Positions 1 to 6,345 of a stretch of DNA of 10,545 bases are shown piece by piece. The DNA comes from Dehalococcoidia bacterium (GTDB lineage: Bacteria > Chloroflexota > Dehalococcoidia > JACVQG01 > JAHKAY01): the NCBI GenBank assembly GCA_030740315.1, contig JASLXN010000037.1:1-10545 (forward strand), given 5' to 3'. The notes below the pieces were generated by a model that saw nothing but the letters and a program-made list of their open reading frames with translations, was not told the DNA's origin and did not search any database. Each line of letters opens with the position of its first letter. Position 1 is the first letter of the stretch. The position numbers were made by a program, and so were the translations under genes.

Positions 1-100
1 CTCCGTCATGGAAGCGGTACAAGCATACGCCACCGCCGGTGAGGTGGGCGATCTTTTTAGGGAGGTCTTCGGCGTCTGGAAGACCCCACTTCCAGTGTAA
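1..100 (+). CDS. C-terminal end of a probable acyl-CoA (methylmalonyl-CoA-type) mutase large subunit, partial
   Basis: Reading from base 2, 32 codons run in from the left edge and stop at TAA 98-100. The visible peptide contains YATAGEVGDLFREVFGVW. It resembles the last helix of methylmalonyl-CoA mutase large-subunit family proteins, which typically end with a stretch like YA..GE....LREVFGEY. In that family the large (substrate-binding) subunit works with a separate small B12-binding subunit to rearrange the carbon skeleton of an acyl-CoA. Everything catalytic lies outside the window, so the specific substrate (methylmalonyl-, 2-hydroxyisobutyryl- or another acyl-CoA) cannot be read. The call rests on a short C-terminal match recognised by eye and is moderately sure. 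The next gene starts about 260 bases downstream behind its own promoter, so the two need not be one transcript. Confidence 0.55.
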   Translation, partial: SVMEAVQAYATAGEVGDLFREVFGVWKTPLPV

Positions 101-272
101 TCTACAGGCGGTTCCGCAGCCATTTTGATGCCCACTCGTTCACGCGTGGTATAACATATCTGGGAGGAATTTGCCCCCAGCGGCTTGTCCGCAAATAAGG
201 GCTTAAATGCCATACCGCTACCGCCGGTTTCGACGCAATGATTTTGGCGTTAAGCCCTCCCCCACCTACAGG

Positions 273-302
273 TTGACAGACCCCATTCAGGCGGAATATA
301 AA
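273..302 (+). promoter_or_regulatory. Sigma70-type promoter upstream of the broken CoA-transferase gene
   Basis: A perfect -35 box TTGACA (273-278) is followed after 18 bases by TATAAA (297-302), a five-of-six match to the -10 consensus. Transcription would start near 309, giving a leader of about 50 bases before the ATG at 360. It lies in the 259-base gap between the mutase stop (100) and the CoA-transferase start, and nothing else recognisable was seen in that gap. It is probably the main promoter for the plus-strand genes, though not tested. Confidence 0.55.
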
Positions 303-359
303 CAAGGTCGTACCAGCGGGACACACGATTTAGGTGAATATATGGCAAGGGGGGCGGTA

Positions 360-1565
360 ATGGCGACGGAGCAAGGCGTCCTGAGCGGCACCAGGGTTAT
401 CGACCTCACCAGGACTACTGCGGGGTTGTTCGCCACCATGATTATGGGGGATATGGGTGCGGAGGTCATCAAGCAAGAACCCCGGGAAATTACGCCTCGA
501 ACCCTGGGGCGTTTCGTCACCAGTGAGCGCAAGGTGGGCAACGAGGACCTGCGCACCATCCAGACCTACCGGAACAAAAAAGCCTCATTCTGGATATCAA
601 GAGCACGCAGGGCAAAGAGGTCTTCTACGACCTGGTGCGCGTCTCCGATGTGGTAATAGACAACTACCGCCCCGGGGTTATGGAGGCGCTGGAGTTGGAC
701 TATGACAGACTCCATGAAATCAACTCCCAGATAGTATCATGCTCCATCACCGGCTTCGGGGCCAGTGGTCATCACCACAAGCGCCCCGGCTTTGACTACA
801 TAGCCCATACTATGACCGGGCTGATGACGCGGACGGGGTAACCGGACAGGGACCCCCTGTTTCCGGGTGTGCCTATTGTGGACATAGGCACCGGGATGTT
901 CGCCGTTCACGGCATCCTCGCCGCCTTGTATGCACGGCAGCACACCGGCACCGGTAGAAGGGTGGAGACCTGCCTGCTGGACACGGCCCTGTCTTTCCTT
1001 TATATATACCGACGGCGTCTACTACCTCAACCGGGAGAAGGAGCCACCCCCAATGGGAACCAAGCACTGGGCGCTCCCCATACCCGGTGTCTACCGCACA
1101 TCCGATGGCCATATCATGGTGGCCGCCATTACGCCGGATCAGACTCACAACCTGCTGCGAGCGTTGGGGCGGGAAGACCTGATAGAAGACGTCAGGTTTG
1201 ATTCCGCCGAGAAACGGGTGAAAAACCGCCGTGAACTTCAACCCATGGTGGATGAGGCGTTTCGCACCCACACCACGGCCCACTGGCTGGAGGCCCTGGA
1301 AAGGGCGGATGTGCCCTTCTCCCCGGTGAACAGCATGGCGCAGGCCTTCGCAGATCCTGGTGTTCAGGAGAGGGACATGGTAGCTACAGTACAATACGGT
1401 GACACTCCCTACCGCATAATTGGCAACCCCATCAGGGTATCTGGCTCACCACGCCATTACTCACCGCCCCCACAGTGGGGGGAGCACACCGGCGAAATCC
1501 TGTCCTCAATTCTTGGCTACACGAATGAGAAGGTGGAATCGCTACGGGACAAGAAGGTCATTTAA
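360..1565 (+). pseudogene. Broken CaiB/BaiF-family (type III) CoA transferase
   Basis: Joined across frames, this encodes about 402 residues, the usual length of a type III CoA transferase, an enzyme that moves CoA between carboxylic acids through an aspartyl-CoA intermediate. The ATG at 360 is chosen because AAGGGGGG (347-354) sits 5 bases before it. The N-terminal family signature is present (RVIDLTRTTAGL, then DMGAEVIK). The expected catalytic Asp lies in PIVDIGTGM (codon 881-883). Three lesions break the gene. At the A6 run 576-581 the frame must step back one base to continue as SLILDIKSTQGKE. A TAA at 839-841 falls between MTRTG and PDRDPLFPG. At the TATATATA run (1001-1008) one base must be skipped to reach TDGVYYLNREK. 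The last frame runs cleanly to TAA 1563-1565. The two shifts cancel, but the in-frame stop precedes the catalytic Asp, so no active protein is expected without readthrough. It is a close paralogue of the minus-strand remnant at 6168-6322. Confidence 0.85.
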
Positions 1566-1591
1566 GCAATGTGTAGCACGACATCTTAGGG

Positions 1592-1620
1592 TTGACATCA
1601 CCTACACCACGGCGCAAAAT
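1592..1620 (+). promoter_or_regulatory. Promoter-like site upstream of the dehydratase genes
   Basis: TTGACA (1592-1597) and CAAAAT (1615-1620; four of six -10 positions) are separated by 17 bases. The site lies in the 96-base gap between the dead CoA transferase (stop 1565) and the dehydratase start at 1662. Initiation would be near 1627. It would let the dehydratase genes be expressed independently of the broken gene upstream. The -10 box is only moderate. Confidence 0.4.
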
Positions 1621-1661
1621 AAACACTTAATGTTTTTAAGAAAGGCAAGGGCAAGGGACCG

Positions 1662-2780
1662 TTGAGTAAGTTTACAGAAGTTATTAATGGGCGTCACGAA
1701 TACGCCCGGCAATGGAAGGAGCGCACCGGAGGCAAGGTAATAGGCTACCTCTGCACCTATGTTCCGGAGGAGGTGATTTACGCAGCCGGGATGCTACCGG
1801 TGCGCATTATGCCCAGCCATCAGCCACAGGATGTTACCGAGCCTCACATCTTCAGCATGTTCTGCCCTTACTCTAGGGGGTGTCTGGCTGAGGGGCTCGC
1901 GGGCAACTATGACTACCTAGACGGTATCGTCCACGCACATGGCTGCTACCATATCCGGCAGACCTTTGATAGCTGGACACGCCACATCAAACCCTCTTTC
2001 TCCCATTACTATTTCATGCCTACCAGAGTAACCGAGGATAGTGCCAGCAGCCACCTGCCCCGAGAGTTAGCGGGCATGCGCTCCTCCCTAGAGAAGTGGT
2101 CGGGCAAAAAGATAACTGATGCCGACCTGAAACGGGCTATTGAAGTATACAACACCAACCGCAAACTCCTGCTCCAAATTTATGAGACCAGGCAGGCAGA
2201 AAGCCCACCACTGTCCGGAGCCGAGTCCATGGAGGCAGTCCTGGCTGGAATGCTTATGGACAAAATAGAGCACAACAGTCTGCTTGAAGAGCTGGCCAAG
2301 TCACTCCCCGAACGGAACCGCGTAGTAAATGACCCCGTGCGGCTGATGCTGGTGGGCAGCGAGATGGACGATGCCGACTTCCTGAGGCTAGTGGACTCGC
2401 TGGGGGGAGAGACAGTTATCGACGATAACTGCGTGGGCACCCGCTATTTCTGGACCCTCGCCCCTAACCACAGTGACCCATTGGAGTCCATATCCCGTCG
2501 CTACCTGGACAGGCCACCCTGTCCTTTATACGACATGAAAGGGCACCTGCGGCTGGACCATATCAAGGAACTGGTCAAGAAATGGAGGGTGCAGAGCCTT
2601 ATAATAACCCTGATGAAATTCTGCGACCCACATGAGTATGATGTGCCGGAGCTGGAGAAAGCGTTCAAGGAGATAGGCATTCCCACCCTTGTTCTGGAGA
2701 GTGACCTCGTCCTGCCTGAAGGGCAGTTCCGCACTCGGGTGGAGGCCCACCTGGAGATGCTAAAAATGGGGGTTGACTGA
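1662..2780 (+). CDS. 2-hydroxyacyl-CoA dehydratase family protein, smaller (HgdB/BcrC-like) subunit
   Basis: This 372-residue protein belongs to the family that includes 2-hydroxyacyl-CoA dehydratase subunits (HgdB type) and benzoyl-CoA reductase subunit C. These cytoplasmic iron-sulfur proteins receive a single electron from an ATP-driven activator and use a ketyl-radical step either to remove water from a 2-hydroxyacyl-CoA or to reduce an aromatic acyl-CoA. Family signatures are LCTYVPEE (Cys31) followed by AAGMLPVRI, then CPYSRGCLAEGL (Cys68, Cys74), HAHGC (Cys95), DDNCVGTRYF (Cys257) and the C-terminal KFCDPHEYDVPELEKAF (Cys321). Several of these Cys are probable [4Fe-4S] ligands. The start is TTG at 1662; AAGGGA (1653-1658) lies only 3 bases upstream and a second AAGGG (1647-1651) about 10 bases upstream, and no in-frame ATG is nearby. 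The partner subunit follows 44 bases later. No activator ATPase (HgdC/BcrAD type) lies in the window, so it must be supplied from elsewhere. Substrate is unknown; the neighbouring CoA transferase and ThDP enzyme favour a 2-hydroxyacyl-CoA. Confidence 0.85.
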   Translation: MSKFTEVINGRHEYARQWKERTGGKVIGYLCTYVPEEVIYAAGMLPVRIMPSHQPQDVTEPHIFSMFCPYSRGCLAEGLAGNYDYLDGIVHAHGCYHIRQTFDSWTRHIKPSFSHYYFMPTRVTEDSASSHLPRELAGMRSSLEKWSGKKITDADLKRAIEVYNTNRKLLLQIYETRQAESPPLSGAESMEAVLAGMLMDKIEHNSLLEELAKSLPERNRVVNDPVRLMLVGSEMDDADFLRLVDSLGGETVIDDNCVGTRYFWTLAPNHSDPLESISRRYLDRPPCPLYDMKGHLRLDHIKELVKKWRVQSLIITLMKFCDPHEYDVPELEKAFKEIGIPTLVLESDLVLPEGQFRTRVEAHLEMLKMGVD

Positions 2781-2786
2781 AATACC

Positions 2787-2824
2787 GTAAGGGGCATTGT
2801 TAAGGGGCATTGTAAGGAGGCATT
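2787..2824 (+). repeat. Three tandem copies of a ribosome-binding-site unit
   Basis: The 44-base gap between the two dehydratase genes holds three head-to-tail near-copies of one unit: GTAAGGGGCATT (2787-2798), GTTAAGGGGCATT (2799-2811) and GTAAGGAGGCATT (2812-2824). Each carries a purine-rich Shine-Dalgarno-like core. Only the third has the full AAGGAGG, correctly placed 5 bases before the ATG at 2825. It looks like local duplication of the translation-initiation region. Confidence 0.8.
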
Positions 2825-4171
2825 ATGGCAGTAGCATGGGAGACAAAACCTTTAGAGTGCTGGGGTAAGCTCAGAGAGTTGAGACGCCAGTTCGTCACTG
2901 AGATGTGGACGGCCAAGGAGCGGGGGGATTTGCTTATGATGGGGGGCACCGGCCCCCTACATGCCCTGCCCGCCGGGCTGGGCAAGTTCCACTTCTTCGG
3001 CGGCTTGGGGCCCAACTTCGGCCGTATTATGGACGACTTTCCACTGCTCACCAAGTGCATCGAGCTCTCGGAGCAAATGGGCTACGGACCTGATACCTGC
3101 TCCACCCTGAGGTGCACCCTCGGCTCAATGTTCCTTGGAGAATTTGACCTGAACCCCCGCACGGGCGAACGCCTCAAGGCAGACTTCCTGCTGGAAAACC
3201 AAGTGTGCCAGGCCCAGGGCAAGACTGCCCAACTCTGGCATGAATATACCGGGGTGCCCAACTTCTTGATAGAGATGCCACCAGACATGCAGCGTGCGGA
3301 TTACATGATTTCCCAAATGGACGAGGCTATAGAGTTCATGCAGAAGTCCACTGGGCTAGAGTACAACGATGAGTGGCTCATAGAGGCAGTCCAGAACGAA
3401 TGGGAGGTCCGGGTGCTGTGGGCAGAGCTGAGCATGTTGCAGAAAGCCACCCCGGCCCCGCTGAAGCAGAAGAACCTCTTCTCCTTCAACACCATCCTGT
3501 GGCGTGGCGGACGGCACCGCAGTGAATCTGTAGACTTCCTGCGCTTGGCCCTGGCGGAGGTGCAGGACAGGGTGGCCAACAAGATTGCCGGCTTCCCTAA
3601 CGAGAAGTGCCGGCTGTTCCACGAGGCCGCCGCTACTTGGTATAAAAGCCCCGTACTGAGCTACCCGGAGCGCTACGGCGCCGTATTCATCGGCTCCCAC
3701 CAGATATTCGCCGGTCAGGGGGCCTTTGCCATAGAGGATGACGGCACCTGGACGGTGGCTCCTAGGCTCAAAGATATAGACCTGAAAGTCAAGGACCGCG
3801 CCAGCGCCCTGAAGGCCCTGGCCCTCCTCTATTTGCAGTATTCCCCCGGGACCGCCGGTTTACTGTGCCTGGAGAACCGGGTGGAGGGCCGTGCCAAGCT
3901 GGCAGGGGACTACCAGGTGAACGGCGTGGTAATCAACAATGACCGCGGCTGCCGGGGCACCTCAGTGGGCAACATGGAGAGTATTCTGGCCTTGAAGAAG
4001 GTCGGGATCCCCGTAATCTCCTACGAAGGCAATGTCACCAACCCCCGTGAGTTGGACGCCAATGAGTATATGCGCCGCCTGGACTCCTTCCTGGAGAGCC
4101 TCGGCCTGAGTCCACTCTACGGGGAATCCACGAACGATACGGACGATGAGGGTGGCGGCTCCGGCCATTAG
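2825..4171 (+). CDS. 2-hydroxyacyl-CoA dehydratase family protein, larger (BcrB/HgdA-like) subunit
   Basis: This 448-residue protein is the second member of the same family and the likely partner of the 1662-2780 product; family members normally act as two unlike subunits. Recognisable features are the N-terminal GTGPLHALPAGLG and FFGGLGPNFGRIM region, GYGPDTCSTLRCTLG with Cys92 in the conserved DTCS position, Cys128, and the C-terminal NNDRGCRGTS with Cys376. Cys92 and Cys376 are the best candidates for cluster ligands. A late IPVISYEGNVTNPRE segment matches the family's closing Rossmann-like strand and Asn/Pro turn. The length is typical and the frame is intact. ATG 2825 is well supported by AAGGAGG (2814-2820). 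The last ~15 residues are a Gly/Asp-rich tail of no known role. A stable hairpin lies 30 bases after the stop, before the ThDP-enzyme gene. Whether the pair is a dehydratase or a benzoyl-CoA-reductase-like enzyme cannot be settled from sequence alone. Confidence 0.83.
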   Translation: MAVAWETKPLECWGKLRELRRQFVTEMWTAKERGDLLMMGGTGPLHALPAGLGKFHFFGGLGPNFGRIMDDFPLLTKCIELSEQMGYGPDTCSTLRCTLGSMFLGEFDLNPRTGERLKADFLLENQVCQAQGKTAQLWHEYTGVPNFLIEMPPDMQRADYMISQMDEAIEFMQKSTGLEYNDEWLIEAVQNEWEVRVLWAELSMLQKATPAPLKQKNLFSFNTILWRGGRHRSESVDFLRLALAEVQDRVANKIAGFPNEKCRLFHEAAATWYKSPVLSYPERYGAVFIGSHQIFAGQGAFAIEDDGTWTVAPRLKDIDLKVKDRASALKALALLYLQYSPGTAGLLCLENRVEGRAKLAGDYQVNGVVINNDRGCRGTSVGNMESILALKKVGIPVISYEGNVTNPRELDANEYMRRLDSFLESLGLSPLYGESTNDTDDEGGGSGH

Positions 4172-4201
4172 CCTAATCCTAACCCTCAATCAGATTTGCA
4201 C

Positions 4202-4238
4202 AACTGGCCCCGGAATGGCTAACCATTCCGGGGCAGTT
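4202..4238 (+). terminator. Strong hairpin between the dehydratase and ThDP-enzyme genes
   Basis: Left arm AACTGGCCCCGGAATGG (4202-4218) pairs with CCATTCCGGGGCAGTT (4223-4238), making 16 base pairs with one bulged G and a four-base CTAA loop. There is no T tract after it, so it is not a textbook intrinsic terminator. It could be a Rho-assisted terminator, an mRNA-stabilising or processing hairpin, or an operator. It ends 8 bases before the Shine-Dalgarno AGGGGG of the next gene, so as RNA it could also limit ribosome access there. Confidence 0.6.
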
Positions 4239-4257
4239 AACGTTGCAGGGGGTAAGC

Positions 4258-5946
4258 ATGAGCAAGATGTCGGCGGGTATGGCAGTGGTAGAATGCTTAC
4301 GGGCTGAGGGAATACGGCACATCTGCGGGGTTGCCGGGTCTAGCTACCAGGAGGTGCTGGACTCCCTTTACGGGCGGGATGATATCCAGTTCATAGGCAC
4401 CCGGCATGAGCAAGGCGGCGCTTTCATGGCGGTAGGCTACGCCCAGGCCCTGGGAAGCCCCTCCGTTTGCATGGCCACCAACGGCCCCGGATCAACCAAT
4501 CTGGTCACCGGAATAGCGGGGGCTTTGATGGGACATAGCCCGGTGGTGGCTATCGTAGGCGGTATTTCAATGGACCACATGGGGCGGGATGCCATCCAGG
4601 AGATAGACCAGATATCTCTGTTCAGGCCCATCACCAAGTTGGCCATTCAGATAAACAGGGCGGAGCGTATCCCAGAATTGCTACGCCACGCCTTCAGGGT
4701 AGCCACCACCGGCAAAATGGGCCCAGTGCTGGTGGAAATCCCTCGTGATCTCCTGAATGTCCAGGAGATGGAGGCAGATGTCCAACCTCCAGCCAAGTAC
4801 CGCGTACCCCAGGCCCCGGAGGGAGACCAAGAGCAGGTCCGTGCGGCAGCCGAGATCCTCCGGCAGGCACGCTTCCCAGTGGTGGTGGCCGGTGGGGGAG
4901 TGAAATGGTCCCAGGCCGCCCAGGAGGTGCTGCGTCTGGCGGAGCTACTGGCCGCACCCATAATCAACTCTTACGGCCACAACGACGCCGTCCCCAACAA
5001 CCATCCTCTTTACATCGGCCCCTTGGGCCGGGCCGGCGCACCCGAGGCCGCAGAGGCCCTGCAACAGGCAGATGTGGTGCTGGCCGCCGGCACTAGGCTG
5101 GGACAGTTTACCACCTTTTTTGAGCACCGCCACCTGCCGCGGGAGGCCCGGTTAATCCAAATAGAGATTGACGGCAAGGAAATAGGTAGGAACTTCCCGG
5201 TGACAGCAGGCATACAGGGTGATGCCAGGGCGGTATTAACCGCCCTGCTCCGCATTCTAGGAGAAGAGTCGCCACTGCCAGGAGGAGAGGAGCGTCGACA
5301 AATTGCCTTAGGACTCAAGGAGCGCCGCCAGAGGCGGCTGGATGCGGAGACCGAGCCAAGCACCCAGCCACTGAAGCCACAACGGGTGTTCCACGAACTC
5401 CGCCGGGTGGTGCCCCCCCAAGCGGCAGTGGTGTTTGACGCCGGCGCCGCCACCGGCTACGGCTATGACCGTCTCCCGTTTACCGATACCGGGTCCTTTT
5501 TCTGCTCCCTGGAGTTGGGTTGCGTTGGCTCGGGGCTGCCTATGGCACTGGGGGTAAAGCTGGCCCGTCCGGAGTGTCCGGTAGTATGCATCAGCGGCGA
5601 CGGCGGCTTCATGATGAACTCTCAGGAGATGGAAACTGCCGTACGGCATGGCATAGCGGTGGTTAATATCGTGCTCAACAATAACTGCTGGGGAGCAGAG
5701 AAAGCCTACCAGAAACACCTCTACGATGGCCGGTACGTGGCGGCGGATATTACCAACCCCAGGTTTGACCGTTATGCTGAACTGTGTGGTGCCCTGGGGT
5801 TTTATGCTGAGTCCCCCAGGGAAATAGCCAACTCAGTACACGAAGCCCTGGCATCCGAGCGGCCGGCGGTGATTGAGGTGCCCATAGACCCCGAGGAGCT
5901 CCCTTTCCCCGCCCGTGCCGATGTCTTCCGCCATAGGCTGCGCTGA
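4258..5946 (+). CDS. Thiamine-diphosphate-dependent enzyme, acetolactate synthase / 2-hydroxyacyl-CoA lyase-like
   Basis: This 562-residue, full-length member of the ThDP superfamily (acetolactate synthase, oxalyl-CoA decarboxylase, 2-hydroxyacyl-CoA lyase, sulfoacetaldehyde acetyltransferase) makes or breaks C-C bonds through a ThDP carbanion. The N-terminal pyrimidine-binding domain has the catalytic Glu (RHEQGGAFMA, Glu51), then NGPGSTNLVTG and QEIDQISLFRPITK. The central domain (about 190-335) carries the VVVAGGGV and AAGTRLG nucleotide-binding-like segments. The C-terminal domain has the ThDP/Mg motif GDGGFMMN (447-454) to LNNN (473-476). WGAEK follows directly (478-482), a segment I associate with sulfoacetaldehyde acetyltransferases rather than acetolactate synthases. 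ATG 4258 is preferred over the in-frame TTG 4243 because AGGGGG (4247-4252) sits 5 bases before it. The neighbouring dehydratase and CoA transferases favour an acyl-CoA or 2-oxoacid substrate. The superfamily assignment is safe; the exact reaction is unknown. Confidence 0.85.
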   Translation: MSKMSAGMAVVECLRAEGIRHICGVAGSSYQEVLDSLYGRDDIQFIGTRHEQGGAFMAVGYAQALGSPSVCMATNGPGSTNLVTGIAGALMGHSPVVAIVGGISMDHMGRDAIQEIDQISLFRPITKLAIQINRAERIPELLRHAFRVATTGKMGPVLVEIPRDLLNVQEMEADVQPPAKYRVPQAPEGDQEQVRAAAEILRQARFPVVVAGGGVKWSQAAQEVLRLAELLAAPIINSYGHNDAVPNNHPLYIGPLGRAGAPEAAEALQQADVVLAAGTRLGQFTTFFEHRHLPREARLIQIEIDGKEIGRNFPVTAGIQGDARAVLTALLRILGEESPLPGGEERRQIALGLKERRQRRLDAETEPSTQPLKPQRVFHELRRVVPPQAAVVFDAGAATGYGYDRLPFTDTGSFFCSLELGCVGSGLPMALGVKLARPECPVVCISGDGGFMMNSQEMETAVRHGIAVVNIVLNNNCWGAEKAYQKHLYDGRYVAADITNPRFDRYAELCGALGFYAESPREIANSVHEALASERPAVIEVPIDPEELPFPARADVFRHRLR

Positions 5947-5950
5947 GCCA

Positions 5951-5965
5951 GGGCCTTTAAGGCCC
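5951..5965. repeat. Short palindrome after the ThDP-enzyme gene
   Basis: GGGCCTT-T-AAGGCCC is a 7+7 base inverted repeat around one central T, 4 bases after the TGA at 5944-5946 and just before the GTG of the truncated transporter. It is too short for a confident terminator; it could be a small operator or chance. Confidence 0.25.
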
Positions 5966-5970
5966 CCGCT

Positions 5971-6177
5971 GTGCTGAAGCTGCTCTCACAGCGGAAGATA
6001 TTTTACGGCTGGCGGGTTGTGTTGGCCTGCTCCGGTATATCCCTGTTGGGCAGCGCCAGCTACATGTATGGGTTCACTGTTTTCTTTCTGCCGCTAAGCG
6101 CTGACCTGAACTTGAGCCGAGCTGCGGCCTCTCTGGTATTCTCCACTGTCCGGTTGGAGGGTGGCTTAGGCGGCCCA
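5971..6177 (+). pseudogene. Truncated major-facilitator (MFS) transporter, N-terminal remnant
   Basis: From GTG 5971 the frame encodes FYGWRVVLACSGISLLG, a first membrane span, then SADLNLSRAAASLVFSTVRL and EGGLGGP. This is the usual start of MFS carriers of the oxalate/formate-antiporter-like type (FYGWR at the N terminus; SR...S...S....EG..GP across the second span). A full carrier has about 400 residues and 12 spans; here family-like sequence ends after GGP (about 6177). The frame then reads an unrelated tail, CEGLSLGVQS, to TGA 6211-6213. AAGG (5959-5962) is a weak ribosome site 8 bases upstream. The gene lies 24 bases after the ThDP-enzyme stop, so it was probably the last gene of that operon and could have imported its substrate. 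It now cannot function as a transporter. It abuts the opposite-strand CoA-transferase remnant. Confidence 0.75.
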
Positions 6178-6322
6178 GCGTGCGAGGGGTTATCTCTCGG
6201 GGTTCAATCTTGATAACATCAGCCCCCATATCAGCCAGGATGGTCACGCCGTAAAGTCCGGCCGTGGTGCGGGTGAGGTCAATTACCCTGACGCCTTCCA
6301 GAGCCCTCGTTGCTTGTGGCAC
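6168..6322 (-). pseudogene. Truncated CaiB/BaiF-family CoA transferase, N-terminal remnant
   Basis: On the minus strand from GTG (6322-6320) about 51 codons read as a type III CoA transferase: RVIDLTRTTAGLYGVTILAD, then MGADVIKIEPREITPRTLGR. After this the sequence turns into the complement of the MFS gene and the frame runs on meaninglessly to about 6074. The start is well supported: AAGGAGG lies 8 bases upstream. The stop of the intact CoA transferase 6346-7578 is only 23 bases upstream, so the two were translated from one mRNA, as in two-subunit type III CoA transferases such as BbsE/BbsF. About 32 of 42 aligned residues match the start of the broken gene at 360, so the two are paralogues. 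The catalytic Asp region (around residue 170) is missing, so this remnant is inactive. Confidence 0.8.
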
Positions 6323-6345
6323 TGCCCCTGCCTCCTTGTCGGGTT

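Noticed and set aside
150..185. TATAAC box with GGGAGGAAT and a short TTG frame near 171
   Set aside because: There is no good -35 box at normal spacing, the ribosome site would fall at the transcription start, and the frame is only 11 codons.
207..359. Open extension upstream of the CoA-transferase ATG at 360
   Set aside because: It overlaps the promoter-like site, lacks family character and has no ribosome site. The family start and AAGGGGGG both point to 360.
873..1394. 173-codon minus-strand frame within the broken CoA transferase
   Set aside because: It lies opposite clear CaiB-family coding sequence and has no recognisable domain, so it is a shadow frame.
4243..4257. Upstream in-frame TTG start for the ThDP enzyme
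   Set aside because: Using it would put the AGGGGG ribosome site inside the gene. ATG 4258 has correct spacing.
5010..5453. 147-codon minus-strand frame inside the ThDP-enzyme gene
   Set aside because: The composition (Ser/Arg/Trp-rich) is typical of the antisense of a GC-rich gene, and the sense frame is certain.
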